Assembly: GCA_965116555.1 (NCBI GenBank)
Contig: OZ220698.1
Span: 186,001 to 250,000 of the forward strand
DNA from: DAOUJH01 sp965116555
GTDB taxonomy: Bacteria; Chloroflexota; Dehalococcoidia; Lucifugimonadales; QGNO01
DNA: 64,000 nucleotides
Direction: 5' to 3'
In this document: in pieces, positions 8,212 to 16,503 of the stretch
Layout of the letters: every line of letters begins with the position of its first letter
How positions within the stretch are numbered: the first letter of the stretch is position 1
Notes under the pieces: generated by a model
Databases searched by the model: none
The model's input: only the letters and a program-made list of their open reading frames with translations
Told to the model about the DNA's origin: nothing
Translations under genes and position numbers: made by a program

Positions 8212-9159
8212 TTAGAATCCGTGCTCTTCCAAAATGCAATCCAGTTGGGCTTTCTCTTCCTGGGCCAAGTGCCAGTCGGCGGCCTTGGCATTGGCGGTAA
8301 CCTGCTCCGGCTTGGTAGCTCCGGAGATGACGCTGCTCACTGCGGGATTTGCCAAAAGCCAGGCAATGGCAAGCTCCACCATAGTTCGGCCACGCTCCGC
8401 GGCGAACGCTTCCAGCGTCTCCAGGAGATCAAAGTTGCGGTCGGTGAGTGTTTCCTCTGCCCGCTGTGGATTGCCCGCTAGGCGCGTGCCTTCCGGCGCC
8501 TGCTGGTTCCGCTTGTACTTGCCGGTAAGGAACCCGCTGGCCAGGGGGAAGTAGGGAAGGATTCCCATGCCCAGCTTTGCCGCCGTGGGCCCCTCCTCCT
8601 TCTCCACCGCTCGTTTTATCATGCTGTATTCCGGCTGTGAGCTGACGAAAGGCTCCAGGTTCAGAGCATTTGTTACCGCCGCGGCTTCCATCATCTGCCA
8701 CGCCGTGTAGTTGGAGCAACCTATGTAACGCACCTTGCCCTGGCGCACCAGATCGTCCAGGGTGCGCATGGTCTCTTCCGCCGACGTGTTCGGGTCGTAG
8801 CGGTGAATCTGGTACAGGTCTATGTAGTCGGTCTGCAGCTTGCGCAGGCTGGTCTCCACCTCTTGCATGAGGTGCTTGCGTGAGGTCCCGCTCTGGTTGG
8901 GGCCGTCTCCGACGCTCATGCCTGCCTTGGTGGCAAGCAGTACCTGGTGGCGCTTACCCTTGAGGGCTTTGCCCATGTACTCTTCCGAAAGGCCGCCGCC
9001 GTACATGTTGGCGGTATCGAAGAGGATGACGTCTTCTTCTATGCACTGGTTGATGACGCGCTCCGTGGCCTCGGCGTCGATTCTCCCACCGAAGTTGTTG
9101 CAGCCCAAACCCACTACTGAGACCTTGAGGCCTGAATTTCCTAGTTGGCGGTATTCCAT
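8212..9159 (-). CDS. Aldo/keto reductase
   Basis: 315-residue (beta/alpha)8 oxidoreductase using NADPH. DTANMYGGGLSEEYMGKAL (about residues 48-66) has the catalytic Asp and Tyr, LATKAG (about 75) the Lys, and YQIHRYD (about 116) the His, so the tetrad is complete. The C-terminal SSVISGATKPEQVTANAKA is the cofactor phosphate-binding loop. The sequence belongs to the YajO/PhdF-like group acting on aldehydes or sugars of unknown identity. It begins with ATG and is spaced 32 bases from the following hydrolase. Confidence 0.9.
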   Translation of the reverse strand: MEYRQLGNSGLKVSVVGLGCNNFGGRIDAEATERVINQCIEEDVILFDTANMYGGGLSEEYMGKALKGKRHQVLLATKAGMSVGDGPNQSGTSRKHLMQEVETSLRKLQTDYIDLYQIHRYDPNTSAEETMRTLDDLVRQGKVRYIGCSNYTAWQMMEAAAVTNALNLEPFVSSQPEYSMIKRAVEKEEGPTAAKLGMGILPYFPLASGFLTGKYKRNQQAPEGTRLAGNPQRAEETLTDRNFDLLETLEAFAAERGRTMVELAIAWLLANPAVSSVISGATKPEQVTANAKAADWHLAQEEKAQLDCILEEHGF

Positions 9160-9232
9160 ATCTACTCCTTGAAAAGGTTCACTGCTTCGTGGACGGCCAA
9201 TCTATCATCGGTTGCCCTGGCGGGCAACTGCG

Positions 9233-9586
9233 CTAGGAGTCCAGGAAGTGACGCTGCACGTCGGTTGTGGGGAAGATGGCAATGAATCTTGCCGGCTTAT
9301 CGCTCTTGTTGACCAGGGAGTGCTTGGAGTCGCTGGGGGCCAGTATGGTGTCGCCTGGGCCTACCTGCTCCACGTGGTCGTCTACTATGGCTTCAAGGGT
9401 CCCCTCCAGGACGAGCATAGCCTCCTCGTGACCCGGGTGGATGTGCAGAGGGATCTCTCCTCCCGGCGGCACGTCCAGCTGAAATACGGTTAGCGAATCT
9501 GCTCCTAGGTCTCCATTGACCATGGTCTGCCGCTTGTTGCCTGAAAGCTCGTCCGAGGGTATGTCTCCCGTGTGGATGATTGGCAT
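9233..9586 (-). CDS. Small cupin-domain protein
   Basis: 117 residues forming one cupin barrel. HIHPGHEEAMLVLEGTL (about residues 42-58) is cupin motif 1 with two His and a Glu able to bind metal, and GPGDTILAPSDSKHSL (about 76-91) is motif 2 with the last His. Such proteins include isomerases, dioxygenases and simple ligand sensors; the sequence does not tell which. It lies 58 bases after menG on the same strand. Confidence 0.82.
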   Translation of the reverse strand: MPIIHTGDIPSDELSGNKRQTMVNGDLGADSLTVFQLDVPPGGEIPLHIHPGHEEAMLVLEGTLEAIVDDHVEQVGPGDTILAPSDSKHSLVNKSDKPARFIAIFPTTDVQRHFLDS

Positions 9587-9644
9587 CTTTGCCTCCCTGT
9601 TACGTCAAAAGGTGACTCCAGTATAAACCATGCTTTGAAAGACG

Positions 9645-10385
9645 TCAGAGGGGCTTTTCTCCAACGTAGAGCGCCACTGAACCCATGCCCACTCTCAAGT
9701 AGCGCACGTTCTTCAATCCGGTCTGCACCATCAGCGCCGCAAACGCCTCCGCGGTAGGGAACGTGTCAACGGAATGCGGCAGGTAGGTGTACGCTTCGCG
9801 GTCTCCCCCGATCAACCCTCCGATCAGCGGCACTATCCTGTGGAAGTAGAACCGGAACAGCTTGGGGAATAGGCCGTTTCCCGCGAACGGGGTGATCTCC
9901 AGCACCGCCACCCTTCCGCCGGGCTTTACCACCCTGGCCATTTCCGCTACCGCCAGCGGCACGTCTACCACGTTGCGCATGCTGAATCCAGAGGTAGCGC
10001 AAATGAAGGTGTTGTCTTGGAACGGCAGGGCCAGGGCGTCTCCCTGCAGAAAAAGAGTCTGCCCGGACAGCCGCAGCCGGTTCGCCTTGAGGGTAGCAAG
10101 CGACACCATCTCCGGCACAAAGTCGACGCCTACGGCAGAGTTCACTTCGCTGCGTCTTGACAAAGCGAAAGCCAAATCGCCGGTGCCCGTGGCCACGTCG
10201 AGGGCGGTGCCTTCCAATCCTTCCACGGCCAGCCGCGCCGTCAGCCTGCGCCATCGGTGGTGCATTCCCCCGGTCATCACGGTGTTCAGCAGGTCGTATC
10301 GCCGTGAAATGCGGGCAAACATGCCTGCCACGTATTGGGCTTTTTCCTTCCCGTGCAGAGCGTGAGGCGACTTCTGTTCAGTCAT
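9645..10385 (-). CDS. menG: Demethylmenaquinone methyltransferase (UbiE/MenG family)
   Basis: 246-residue SAM-dependent methyltransferase that makes the last step of menaquinone synthesis. The N-terminal YVAGMFARISRRYDLLN (about residues 17-33) and HRWRRLTARLA are family hallmarks. ALDVATGTGDLAFALS (about 62-77) is the SAM-binding motif I, ATSGFSMRNVVDVPLAV (about 129) and GGRVAVLEITPF (about 152) complete the fold. No other menaquinone gene is nearby. RidA-family and MGMT-like genes lie upstream on the same strand with short gaps. Confidence 0.92.
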   Translation of the reverse strand: MTEQKSPHALHGKEKAQYVAGMFARISRRYDLLNTVMTGGMHHRWRRLTARLAVEGLEGTALDVATGTGDLAFALSRRSEVNSAVGVDFVPEMVSLATLKANRLRLSGQTLFLQGDALALPFQDNTFICATSGFSMRNVVDVPLAVAEMARVVKPGGRVAVLEITPFAGNGLFPKLFRFYFHRIVPLIGGLIGGDREAYTYLPHSVDTFPTAEAFAALMVQTGLKNVRYLRVGMGSVALYVGEKPL

Positions 10386-10404
10386 CGGTTTCCCGAAAGT
10401 CCGC

Positions 10405-10791
10405 TCATTCGCCCACCACGGCCAGCGCTTCTATCTCGATGAGAAACTCCGGTCTTACCAGCCCGCTGATGAAGAGCAGGGTGCTCGCCGGAGGTGCGCC
10501 CTCCCAAAAGTTGCCGCGGGCCTGTCGCATACCCTCCAGGTCGTCCCGGTTTGTCATGTAGACGCGAATGGCCGCTATGTCTTCCTTGGCGCCTCCCGCC
10601 GCCTTGACCGCCTCTTCCAGGTTGGACAAGGCTTGTTTGGTCTGCGCCCGGATATCTCCTTCACCGACGACGTTACCGTCCTTGTCGATGGCGAGTTGCC
10701 CGGCTATGGAGACCAAGTTGCCGGTTTTGGCCACGTGGCTATACCCGGTTGGGGTGTGTATTGTGGCTGGATTGATGAACTGTACGGGCAT
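10405..10791 (-). CDS. RidA/YjgF family protein
   Basis: 128 residues from the internal ATG (MPVQFINPATIHTPTGYSH), chosen because GGGAGG lies five bases upstream; a longer frame to 10830 lacks such a site. The fold is the chorismate-mutase-like trimer of RidA, whose active members hydrolyse reactive enamine/imine intermediates. The conserved Arg of the PxR motif that defines deaminating members appears to be replaced (AGAPPAST-like context, WEGAPPASTLLFISGLVRP near residue 100), so this may be a non-deaminating subtype. It lies 20 bases from menG. Confidence 0.82.
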   Translation of the reverse strand: MPVQFINPATIHTPTGYSHVAKTGNLVSIAGQLAIDKDGNVVGEGDIRAQTKQALSNLEEAVKAAGGAKEDIAAIRVYMTNRDDLEGMRQARGNFWEGAPPASTLLFISGLVRPEFLIEIEALAVVGE

Positions 10792-10826
10792 GACGCCTCC
10801 CGCGTTGGAATGATGCCACCACTCTA

Positions 10827-11201
10827 TCAAAGAGGTAGATGATCAGGCCACTGAAAGGCGTGCACCCGTGCCAGCTCGTCCCGCCACATCTCCATATTGA
10901 TGCCGCCCGCCTCGCTCCACCAGCCATCGCCGGGGCGACCGCTGTCCTTTCGCACTACCAGGCTGGCTATGTCCGGATAACCGTTGGGCTGGCAAACGTG
11001 TGAACAGAGCGGGGCCACCACTCTCCGGTGAATGCTGCGCTGCAGGTGGGGCAGTCCCACCGCTAGAGCAAGCTCGCCGTAGGAGATGGTCTTGCCCGCT
11101 CTGGCGGTATCCACCAAGACTACCCAGGCGCGTTCCAATAAGTCTGTGCGGCTGGCTGTTGCTGGGGGAGGCATTTCGCAATTGCATGTTAGCATACTCA
11201 T
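10827..11201 (-). CDS. Small protein with an MGMT/ATL-like DNA-binding segment, function unknown
   Basis: The frame is open further upstream, but the ATG at 11201 (or 11195) fits the divergent arrangement with the next operon and gives about 124 residues. AGKTISYGELALAVGL (about residues 35-50) resembles the winged helix of O6-alkylguanine transferases and a group of small proteins that share it. There is no PCHR alkyl-acceptor motif. The C-terminal half has SLVVRKDSGRPGDGWW, seen in uncharacterised bacterial proteins. I cannot name the function. Base composition resembles its neighbours. Confidence 0.55.
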   Translation of the reverse strand: MSMLTCNCEMPPPATASRTDLLERAWVVLVDTARAGKTISYGELALAVGLPHLQRSIHRRVVAPLCSHVCQPNGYPDIASLVVRKDSGRPGDGWWSEAGGINMEMWRDELARVHAFQWPDHLPL

Positions 11202-11210
11202 CCCTATAAT
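11182..11210 (+). promoter_or_regulatory. Promoter of the MaoC-plsX-fabG operon
   Basis: TTGCAT (11182-11187) is followed after 17 bases by a perfect TATAAT (11205-11210). The predicted start of transcription is near 11217, only a few bases before an in-frame TTG at 11220 and about 26 before the ATG at 11244. Confidence 0.55.
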
Positions 11211-11243
11211 CTGTGCGGTTTGAAGTGGACGGGTATTGCGAAC

Positions 11244-11642
11244 ATGAGTGAATGCGAATTTACGGCAGGCCGCGAGTTGCAGCCGACAAGCTTCGTCCTT
11301 GACCGCGCCATGCTGGACGAATATCTCTCCGTCATGGGAGCGGAGTCGTCCGTCTATGATGACGATTACGCGCCAACGACGGCTCTGGCCGCTCTGGGAA
11401 TCAGGACTCTGCTCACAGGCTTTGGCCTTCCCGAAGGCGCGGTCCACGTATCGCAGGAGTTGGAATCGCACCGTGCCGCCAGGGTGGGGGAAAGCGTGTC
11501 CTGTCACGCCAAGATCGTCCAGTCCAGCCAGAGAGGCAAGGGCGGTCGCTTCATAGTGTTCGAGTTCACCATTGCCGACGATCAATCGTCGCCGGTGCTG
11601 GATGGCCGCACCACGCTGATTGTGTTTGGGAAGGATGAGTAG
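11244..11642 (+). CDS. MaoC-like dehydratase N-terminal-domain protein (HadA-type hot-dog)
   Basis: About 132 residues (a TTG at 11220 would add eight). FVLDRAMLDEYLSVMGAESSVYDD near the N-terminus (seen as FVLDRAMLDEY and YLSVMG) and the hydrophobic tail VLDGRTTLIVFG fit the FAS1-type dehydratase N-terminal hot-dog fold, the non-catalytic partner of two-subunit (3R)-hydroxyacyl-ACP dehydratases such as mycobacterial HadA. The catalytic partner follows at once, overlapping by eight bases. Together they probably replace FabZ in fatty acid elongation. The subunit assignment is an inference from fold type and neighbour. Confidence 0.7.
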   Translation: MSECEFTAGRELQPTSFVLDRAMLDEYLSVMGAESSVYDDDYAPTTALAALGIRTLLTGFGLPEGAVHVSQELESHRAARVGESVSCHAKIVQSSQRGKGGRFIVFEFTIADDQSSPVLDGRTTLIVFGKDE

Positions 11643-12051
11643 ACAAATGCAGCAGGGCGCTTCACTGCCGGAGCTGGCCAGGTCCGTTACCCAGGACCAG
11701 ATCAACCGTTACGCCGATGTTTCAGGCGACCACAACCCGGTGCACCTGGACGCCGAGTTCGCCTCCCAAAGCACCTTCGGGCGCATCGTGGTTCACGGCA
11801 TGCTGGTGCTTGCCTTCATTTCAGAGATGCTGACCAAGGAGTTCGGCAAGGACTGGCTGGACTCCGGACGGTTGAAGGTGCGCTTCCGGGCGCCGGTCTA
11901 TCCGGGTGACCAGGTGGTTACCTTTGGCGAGGTGACAGGCATCACTAACAGTGAGGACGGCGATAGGGTAAAATGCGCTGTTGGATGCCGCAAAGTGGAC
12001 GGAGAGGACGTCATCACGGGAGAGGCGTCCCTACTTATAAGGAGTTCTTGA
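11635..12051 (+). CDS. MaoC-type (3R)-hydroxyacyl-ACP dehydratase catalytic subunit (HadB-like)
   Basis: 138 residues from an ATG that overlaps the end of the previous gene (ATGAGTAG). The hydratase 2 motif is clear: YADVSGDHNPVHLD (about residues 29-42) with catalytic Asp and His, then FGRIVVHGML (about 51-60). In fatty acid synthesis this enzyme removes water from 3-hydroxyacyl-ACP. Its place between a HadA-like subunit and plsX/fabG supports a role in the type II cycle rather than in beta-oxidation. Spacing to plsX is 11 bases. Confidence 0.82.
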   Translation: MSRQMQQGASLPELARSVTQDQINRYADVSGDHNPVHLDAEFASQSTFGRIVVHGMLVLAFISEMLTKEFGKDWLDSGRLKVRFRAPVYPGDQVVTFGEVTGITNSEDGDRVKCAVGCRKVDGEDVITGEASLLIRSS

Positions 12052-12062
12052 AAGGACGGGGA

Positions 12063-13085
12063 ATGTCAGAAGCAGGTAAGTTCAGAGTCGCCATCGATGC
12101 TATGGGTGGAGACTTTGCCCCCAAGGAACCTGTGGCCGGCGCTGTGCTGGCTGCCAGGGAGTACGGCTACCACGTTTTGCTTGTTGGAGACCAGCCCGCC
12201 GTGGAAGCCGAGCTATCCGGCTTGGATGCGGACGGCCTGGATATCACGGTTGTGCCTTCGCAGGGGACTATAGAAGAGACCGACAACCCGGTGCGGGCCA
12301 TCAGGGAGAAACCCAATGCCTCCATACTGGAGGCAACAAAGCTGGTCAAGACAGGCGAAGCGCAGGCGGTGGTGTCCATGGGCTCTACGGGCGCCTCCAT
12401 GGCTTCGGCCACCCTGCTGTTGGGCTTGTTGCAAGGCATAGACCGCCCCGCTATAGGCGGACCGCTTTTTGGCAAGCTCTCCCAAACGCTGCTTATGGAC
12501 CTGGGCAGCAACGTGGACTGCCGGCCCTCCCAGCTCCTGGGGTTTGGCGCGCTGGGAGTCGCCTTTGCGCGCACCATGCAAGGCGTTCAAACGCCAAGAG
12601 TCGGCCTCTTGAGCGTGGGCGCGGAGGAAGGGAAGGGGAACCGCCAGACCAAGGAGGCCTACCCTCTGTTCAAGGAGAGCGGCCTCAACTTTGTGGGCAA
12701 CGTGGAGGGCATGGACCTGTTCTTGGACAAGGTCGACGTTGTGGTCTGCGACGGTTTTGTAGGCAACGTGTTGATGAAGTATGCGGAGGGGCTGGGCATG
12801 GCTCTGCGCCGGTATCTGCCGGAGGCACTGGGCCACTGGCTGCCGTCCCAAGCCTTGGAAGGAATCTCCGGAGAGCTTGCCGCCATAACCGCCCCCGCTG
12901 ATGTCGGCGGTGGCGGCCCTCTGTTCGGCGTGGACGGCACAGTGATCGTTGGCCACGGACGCGCCAGCGCCGGCAGCATAGCCGAAGCCGCCAAGCTTGC
13001 CGAGCGAATTGTCGCCGCCGGACTGGTTGATGCGATGAGGAACGAACTGGCAGGGCTCGATATCTCGGACAAGGCGCCAAAATGA
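12063..13085 (+). CDS. plsX: Phosphate acyltransferase PlsX
   Basis: Converts acyl-ACP to acyl-phosphate for PlsY, the entry to phospholipid synthesis. The start at MSEAGKFRVAIDAMGGD is preferred over an earlier in-frame ATG because it directly precedes the conserved AIDAMGGDFAPKEPV and has GGACGGGG upstream; the product is 340 residues. ALVSMGSTGA-like (VVSMGSTGASMA, about 105), LMDLGSNVDCRP (about 146) and VVCDGFVGNVLMKYAEGL (about 230) are the family motifs. It overlaps fabG by four bases (ATGA), a common arrangement in which plsX is followed by fabD/fabG. Confidence 0.95.
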   Translation: MSEAGKFRVAIDAMGGDFAPKEPVAGAVLAAREYGYHVLLVGDQPAVEAELSGLDADGLDITVVPSQGTIEETDNPVRAIREKPNASILEATKLVKTGEAQAVVSMGSTGASMASATLLLGLLQGIDRPAIGGPLFGKLSQTLLMDLGSNVDCRPSQLLGFGALGVAFARTMQGVQTPRVGLLSVGAEEGKGNRQTKEAYPLFKESGLNFVGNVEGMDLFLDKVDVVVCDGFVGNVLMKYAEGLGMALRRYLPEALGHWLPSQALEGISGELAAITAPADVGGGGPLFGVDGTVIVGHGRASAGSIAEAAKLAERIVAAGLVDAMRNELAGLDISDKAPK

Positions 13086-13837
13086 CCGAGGAACGCCCGT
13101 TGCAGGGGAAAGTAGCCCTGGTTACAGGTGCATCCGGCGGTATTGGTCGCAGTATAGCTCTGAAGCTCGCCTCGCAGGGCGCGCGCCTCGGTGTGCACTA
13201 CAACTCGGACAAGGCGCGTGCGGAGGAGGTCGCTGAAGAGATACGCAATGCCGGTTCGGAGGCGATGCCGTTAGCCGCCGACGTCACCGACTCGACGCAG
13301 GTGCAGGACATGTTCAGCAGGCTGGAGGACGAATGGGGCGGCGTGGATATCCTGGTCAACAACGCGGGCATCAACAAGGACAGCCTTCTCATTCGCATGT
13401 CGGAATCGGACTGGGACGACGTGGTGGATGTCAACCTGAAAGGGGCCTTCCTCTGCTGCCGGGCTGCCGCCAAGACCATGCTGCGGAAACGCTGGGGCAG
13501 GATCATCATAATCTCGTCCGTAGTTGGCATGGTGGGCAACGTTGGTCAGGCCAACTACGCCGCTTCCAAGGCCGGTTTGGTCGGATTGACCAAGAGCCTG
13601 GCAAGGGAGATGGCCTCGCGCAATATAACGGTCAATTCGCTCACTCCCGGTTTCATCGATACCGGCATGGCGAAGACGATGACAAGCGAGATGATGGAGC
13701 TGGTCATCAGCCGTATCTCCATGGGGCACCTGGGTTCTCCGCAGGACGTAGCCAGCCTGGTGACCTTTCTTGCTGGCGAAGAGGCCGGCTATATCACTGG
13801 TCAGGCCTTTTCCGTGGATGGCGGCCTGGTGCTGTAG
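13082..13837 (+). CDS. fabG: 3-oxoacyl-[acyl-carrier-protein] reductase
   Basis: 251-residue short-chain dehydrogenase. TGASGGIGRSIA (about residues 15-26) is the NADPH-binding Gly motif, NNAG (about 92-95) is present, and the catalytic Ser (ISSVVG), Tyr and Lys (YAASKAG, about 158) are all intact. The C-terminal GYITGQAFSVDGGLVL is typical of FabG. Context after the dehydratase pair and plsX argues for the reductive step of type II fatty acid synthesis. No fabD, acpP or fabF follows; the next genes are on the other strand. Confidence 0.92.
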   Translation: MTEERPLQGKVALVTGASGGIGRSIALKLASQGARLGVHYNSDKARAEEVAEEIRNAGSEAMPLAADVTDSTQVQDMFSRLEDEWGGVDILVNNAGINKDSLLIRMSESDWDDVVDVNLKGAFLCCRAAAKTMLRKRWGRIIIISSVVGMVGNVGQANYAASKAGLVGLTKSLAREMASRNITVNSLTPGFIDTGMAKTMTSEMMELVISRISMGHLGSPQDVASLVTFLAGEEAGYITGQAFSVDGGLVL

Positions 13838-13878
13838 CGGCGCGTCTCGGAGCCAGACTGCCGTTTGGCGAGAGAGCT

Positions 13879-14235
13879 TCACTCCCTTGCGGTGACGCCG
13901 GGGATTTCCGAATCCCATTGGGCCAGGCTCAAATATCCCCGTGAGACTTTGTATCTGGCTCCGTCGCGACTGCGTTCCAGCATCAAGTGGTCTATCAAAT
14001 AGCGGCGTAAGTGGACGTGGTCAAGCCTGAACAGGTTACGCTCTGCAATCTTCTGATTCACCTCGTCTTCTGAATACTCGTGGTCGTGGTCAAAACCGCG
14101 CCATATGTAGTGCAACGCCACAAGCCTCGGCGCCAGCTTGGTGGGAAATGTATTCAGTCGTTGCTTCTCACGGCTCCACTGGTCTATGTAGGCATCGTAG
14201 CGGTGGCGCGATACAACCGTTGCGCCGTCGCTCAT
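13879..14235 (-). CDS. DUF2087 domain-containing protein
   Basis: 118 residues. The segment LNTFPTKLAPRLVALHYIW through YSEDEVNQKI and LRRYLIDHLMLERSRDG matches the DUF2087 pattern: a winged-helix-like domain often fused to or placed beside ArsR/GNAT proteins. A role in DNA binding is plausible but unproven. Its ATG overlaps the stop of the ygfZ-like gene upstream by four bases, so the two are cotranscribed and perhaps translationally coupled. Confidence 0.75.
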   Translation of the reverse strand: MSDGATVVSRHRYDAYIDQWSREKQRLNTFPTKLAPRLVALHYIWRGFDHDHEYSEDEVNQKIAERNLFRLDHVHLRRYLIDHLMLERSRDGARYKVSRGYLSLAQWDSEIPGVTARE

Positions 14236-15317
14236 CGACTGGCCGCCGGTTCTCTCGTGGGAAGCTCCTCCACCGCGGCTTGACCTACGGTAGCGCCTGC
14301 CGCGTCCACTACTTGCAGGACGGCGCCTTCCTTGATGTGGGCGGAACGCACCACACCCAATCCGATAGCCTGTCCGGTCAGGGGATGTACCGTTGCCGAA
14401 GATATCCAGCCTGCGTCTTGTTCCTCAGCTTGGAGCTTTGCCCCTGTGGCTACATCAGCGGACGGGAGCCGTAGAGAGACCAGCCTTCGTTGCACCTTGT
14501 TGTAGTTGTAGAGCCTAAGGATCACCTCCTGGCCCGTGTAGCACCCCTTTGCAAAGTGTATGTAGCGGTCAAGATTGACCTCCCAGGGATTCACGGCCTC
14601 GCTCAACTCCCAACCGTACCTGGGGACTCCGGCCTGGATACGCAGCGCGTTGTACGCTTCTTCTCCAACCGGGATGGCTCCACCATCTACCAGCGCTTGC
14701 CATATGAGCCCGGCGTCCGCCGCGTCTACGATGATGTCGTAGCCCGGCGAATCGAGGGGGTCTGTTCTGAGCAGCGTTACCTCCATGCCGTTCAGCGACG
14801 CTTTGCTGCTGCCGTAAAGTTCCAGCCGGGCCGTGTCCGTGCTGAACAGGCGTTGCAACAGCCCCTCGACTTCGGGGCCGTGCAGCGTTAGCATGACCGT
14901 CCGCTCCGTGACGTCTTCCAGCGATACCTCTTCCAGGAAGGTGTAGAGATCTATCCACTCCGCCACGGTCTGCCTGGTGTGCGGGCTTGTCGTCATGAGG
15001 AGGCCGTCTTGCGTAGCGAACAGATGCAGCAGGTCTATGACGCGGCCTTTGTTGGTGGGGAGCACCGTGGCCGCTCCTGTTCCTTCCGGCAGCACGTCCA
15101 CCTTGTAGGACGACAGCCTGTTGAGCAGGTCCAAGGCGTCCTTGCCCTGAACGCGGAACCTTCCCAGGTATGACCTGTCGATGAGGGCTACACCTTCACT
15201 GACCGCCCTGTACTCGCTGACCGCATCTCCGTAGGCGGCGGGTACTTCCCAGTCCGCCAACTCTGTGAAGGATGCGCCAAGCTGCTGGTGTATTTGATGT
15301 AGGGGCAAACTGTTCAT
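14232..15317 (-). CDS. ygfZ: YgfZ/GcvT-fold folate-binding protein
   Basis: About 361 residues from MNSLPLHQIHQQLG; a longer frame to 15389 is not supported. The protein has the aminomethyltransferase (GcvT) fold but carries KGCYTGQE (about residue 242), the signature of YgfZ, a folate-dependent factor needed for repair or assembly of certain Fe-S enzymes and for tRNA modification. It faces the true gcvT across a 91-base divergent promoter region. No Shine-Dalgarno sequence is seen, and a TATACT element lies seven bases before the ATG, suggesting a leaderless message. Confidence 0.82.
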   Translation of the reverse strand: MNSLPLHQIHQQLGASFTELADWEVPAAYGDAVSEYRAVSEGVALIDRSYLGRFRVQGKDALDLLNRLSSYKVDVLPEGTGAATVLPTNKGRVIDLLHLFATQDGLLMTTSPHTRQTVAEWIDLYTFLEEVSLEDVTERTVMLTLHGPEVEGLLQRLFSTDTARLELYGSSKASLNGMEVTLLRTDPLDSPGYDIIVDAADAGLIWQALVDGGAIPVGEEAYNALRIQAGVPRYGWELSEAVNPWEVNLDRYIHFAKGCYTGQEVILRLYNYNKVQRRLVSLRLPSADVATGAKLQAEEQDAGWISSATVHPLTGQAIGLGVVRSAHIKEGAVLQVVDAAGATVGQAAVEELPTREPAASR

Positions 15318-15324
15318 AAACGCT

Positions 15325-15330
15325 AGTATA
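15325..15330 (-). promoter_or_regulatory. -10 element of a probable leaderless promoter (ygfZ)
   Basis: TATACT on the minus strand ends seven bases before the ATG at 15317. Transcription would begin at or within a base or two of the start codon. No clear -35 element and no ribosome binding site are visible. Confidence 0.45.
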
Positions 15331-15359
15331 AGAGTTGCCGGGTTTATAGGCCAGTGTCG

Positions 15360-15389
15360 TTGACACTGCATTGAACGGCCAAGTACCAT
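15360..15389 (+). promoter_or_regulatory. Promoter of the gcv operon
   Basis: TTGACA (15360-15365), 18-base spacer, TACCAT (15384-15389), 20 bases before the TTG start of gcvT. I found no glycine riboswitch in the short leader, which leaves only about a dozen transcribed bases before the start. Confidence 0.55.
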
Positions 15390-15408
15390 TTTATTATGGA
15401 GAACGCAA

Positions 15409-16503
15409 TTGACTGAGACGCTTCAACGCACCGCACTGTTTGATACGCACGTCTCCTTGAACGGCAGGATGGTTGATTTTGCCGGATGGGAGATGCCCAT
15501 CCAATTTGAAGGCATTCTGGCCGAGGCGCGAGCCGTCCGCTCCGGCTCCGGTCTGTTCGATGTGTCGCACATGGGCCGCATCATGCTGCAGGGCTCCGAT
15601 ACGGTCCATCTCTTGAACTGGTTGACCACCGCTAATGTACCCGTGTTGCGGCATAACCGGGCTCGCTACACTCTAATTTGCACCGAGAACGGCGGCATAT
15701 TGGACGACGGCATCATCTACCGTCTGGGTGACGAGGAGTACATGCTGATATGCAATGCGGCCAACAGAGCGGACGTGTGGAGCGCCTTGGAGACCTGGCG
15801 CGACACCAAGTTCGGGAACGTCGTGATGGATGACCGCACCTTTGAGGTGGGTATGATCGCCTTCCAGGGCCCGCTGGCCGCGGAAACCATTGATAAGCTT
15901 GCCCCGGGCTTATCGGAATCGCTGAGGCCGTTTCGCATCACCAGTGTGGATCTGGACGGCATATCCGCCTACGTAGCCAGAACGGGATATACCGGAGAGG
16001 ACGGCTTCGAGATAATGCCGGACGCCGCGCAAAGCGCCGCTTTGTGGAAACGGCTGATGGAGATGGGCGCAGTTCCCTGTGGCTTGGGCTCCAGGGACGT
16101 ATTGCGGCTGGAAGCGGGCCTGATGTTGCATGGCTCGGACATGGACGCCACGGTGAACCCGTTGGAGGCTGGTCTTGATAGATTCGTCTACATGGATAAG
16201 GAGGCCATCTATTCCGCGGCCTTGCAGCGCAGCCTGGATGAAGGCCTGAAGCGAAAGCTGGTGGGCATTACCATGGTTGGCAGGGGAGTCCCCAGGCACG
16301 GGTACCCGATACTCAGTGAGGGGTCTGAAGTTGGTGAGGTGACCAGCGGGGGCTATTCCCCTTCGCTTGACAGCTATATTGGCTTGGGATATGTTCCAAC
16401 CGATATGGCTTCTCCGGGCGCAAGGCTTGACGTAGACGTGCGTGGCAGGGTGGTGGAGGCCAAGGTTGTTGACCTTCCGTTCTATTCCCGTAGGAGGACC
16501 TGA
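15409..16503 (+). CDS. gcvT: Glycine cleavage system T protein (aminomethyltransferase)
   Basis: 364 residues, normal for GcvT. It transfers the methylene group from the H protein to tetrahydrofolate, releasing ammonia. FAGWEMPIQFEG (about residues 24-35), GLFDVSHMGRI (about 47-57), TGYTGEDGFEIM (about 191-202, folate-binding region) and LRLEAGLMLHGSDMD (about 227) are typical. The start is TTG with GGAGA seven bases upstream. It is the first of four gcv genes packed with no gaps of more than about ten bases. Confidence 0.95.
   Translation: MTETLQRTALFDTHVSLNGRMVDFAGWEMPIQFEGILAEARAVRSGSGLFDVSHMGRIMLQGSDTVHLLNWLTTANVPVLRHNRARYTLICTENGGILDDGIIYRLGDEEYMLICNAANRADVWSALETWRDTKFGNVVMDDRTFEVGMIAFQGPLAAETIDKLAPGLSESLRPFRITSVDLDGISAYVARTGYTGEDGFEIMPDAAQSAALWKRLMEMGAVPCGLGSRDVLRLEAGLMLHGSDMDATVNPLEAGLDRFVYMDKEAIYSAALQRSLDEGLKRKLVGITMVGRGVPRHGYPILSEGSEVGEVTSGGYSPSLDSYIGLGYVPTDMASPGARLDVDVRGRVVEAKVVDLPFYSRRRT

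Noticed and set aside
10792..11705. 292-residue reading frame on the minus strand ending at 10827
   Set aside because: The part upstream of 11201 lies opposite the HadA-like gene and shows no family pattern. Only the last 124 codons look like a protein.
15318..15408. Glycine riboswitch before gcvT
   Set aside because: The divergent gap is only 91 bases and a promoter ends 20 bases before the start, leaving no room. The GGACAGAG-type core of glycine riboswitches is not seen.
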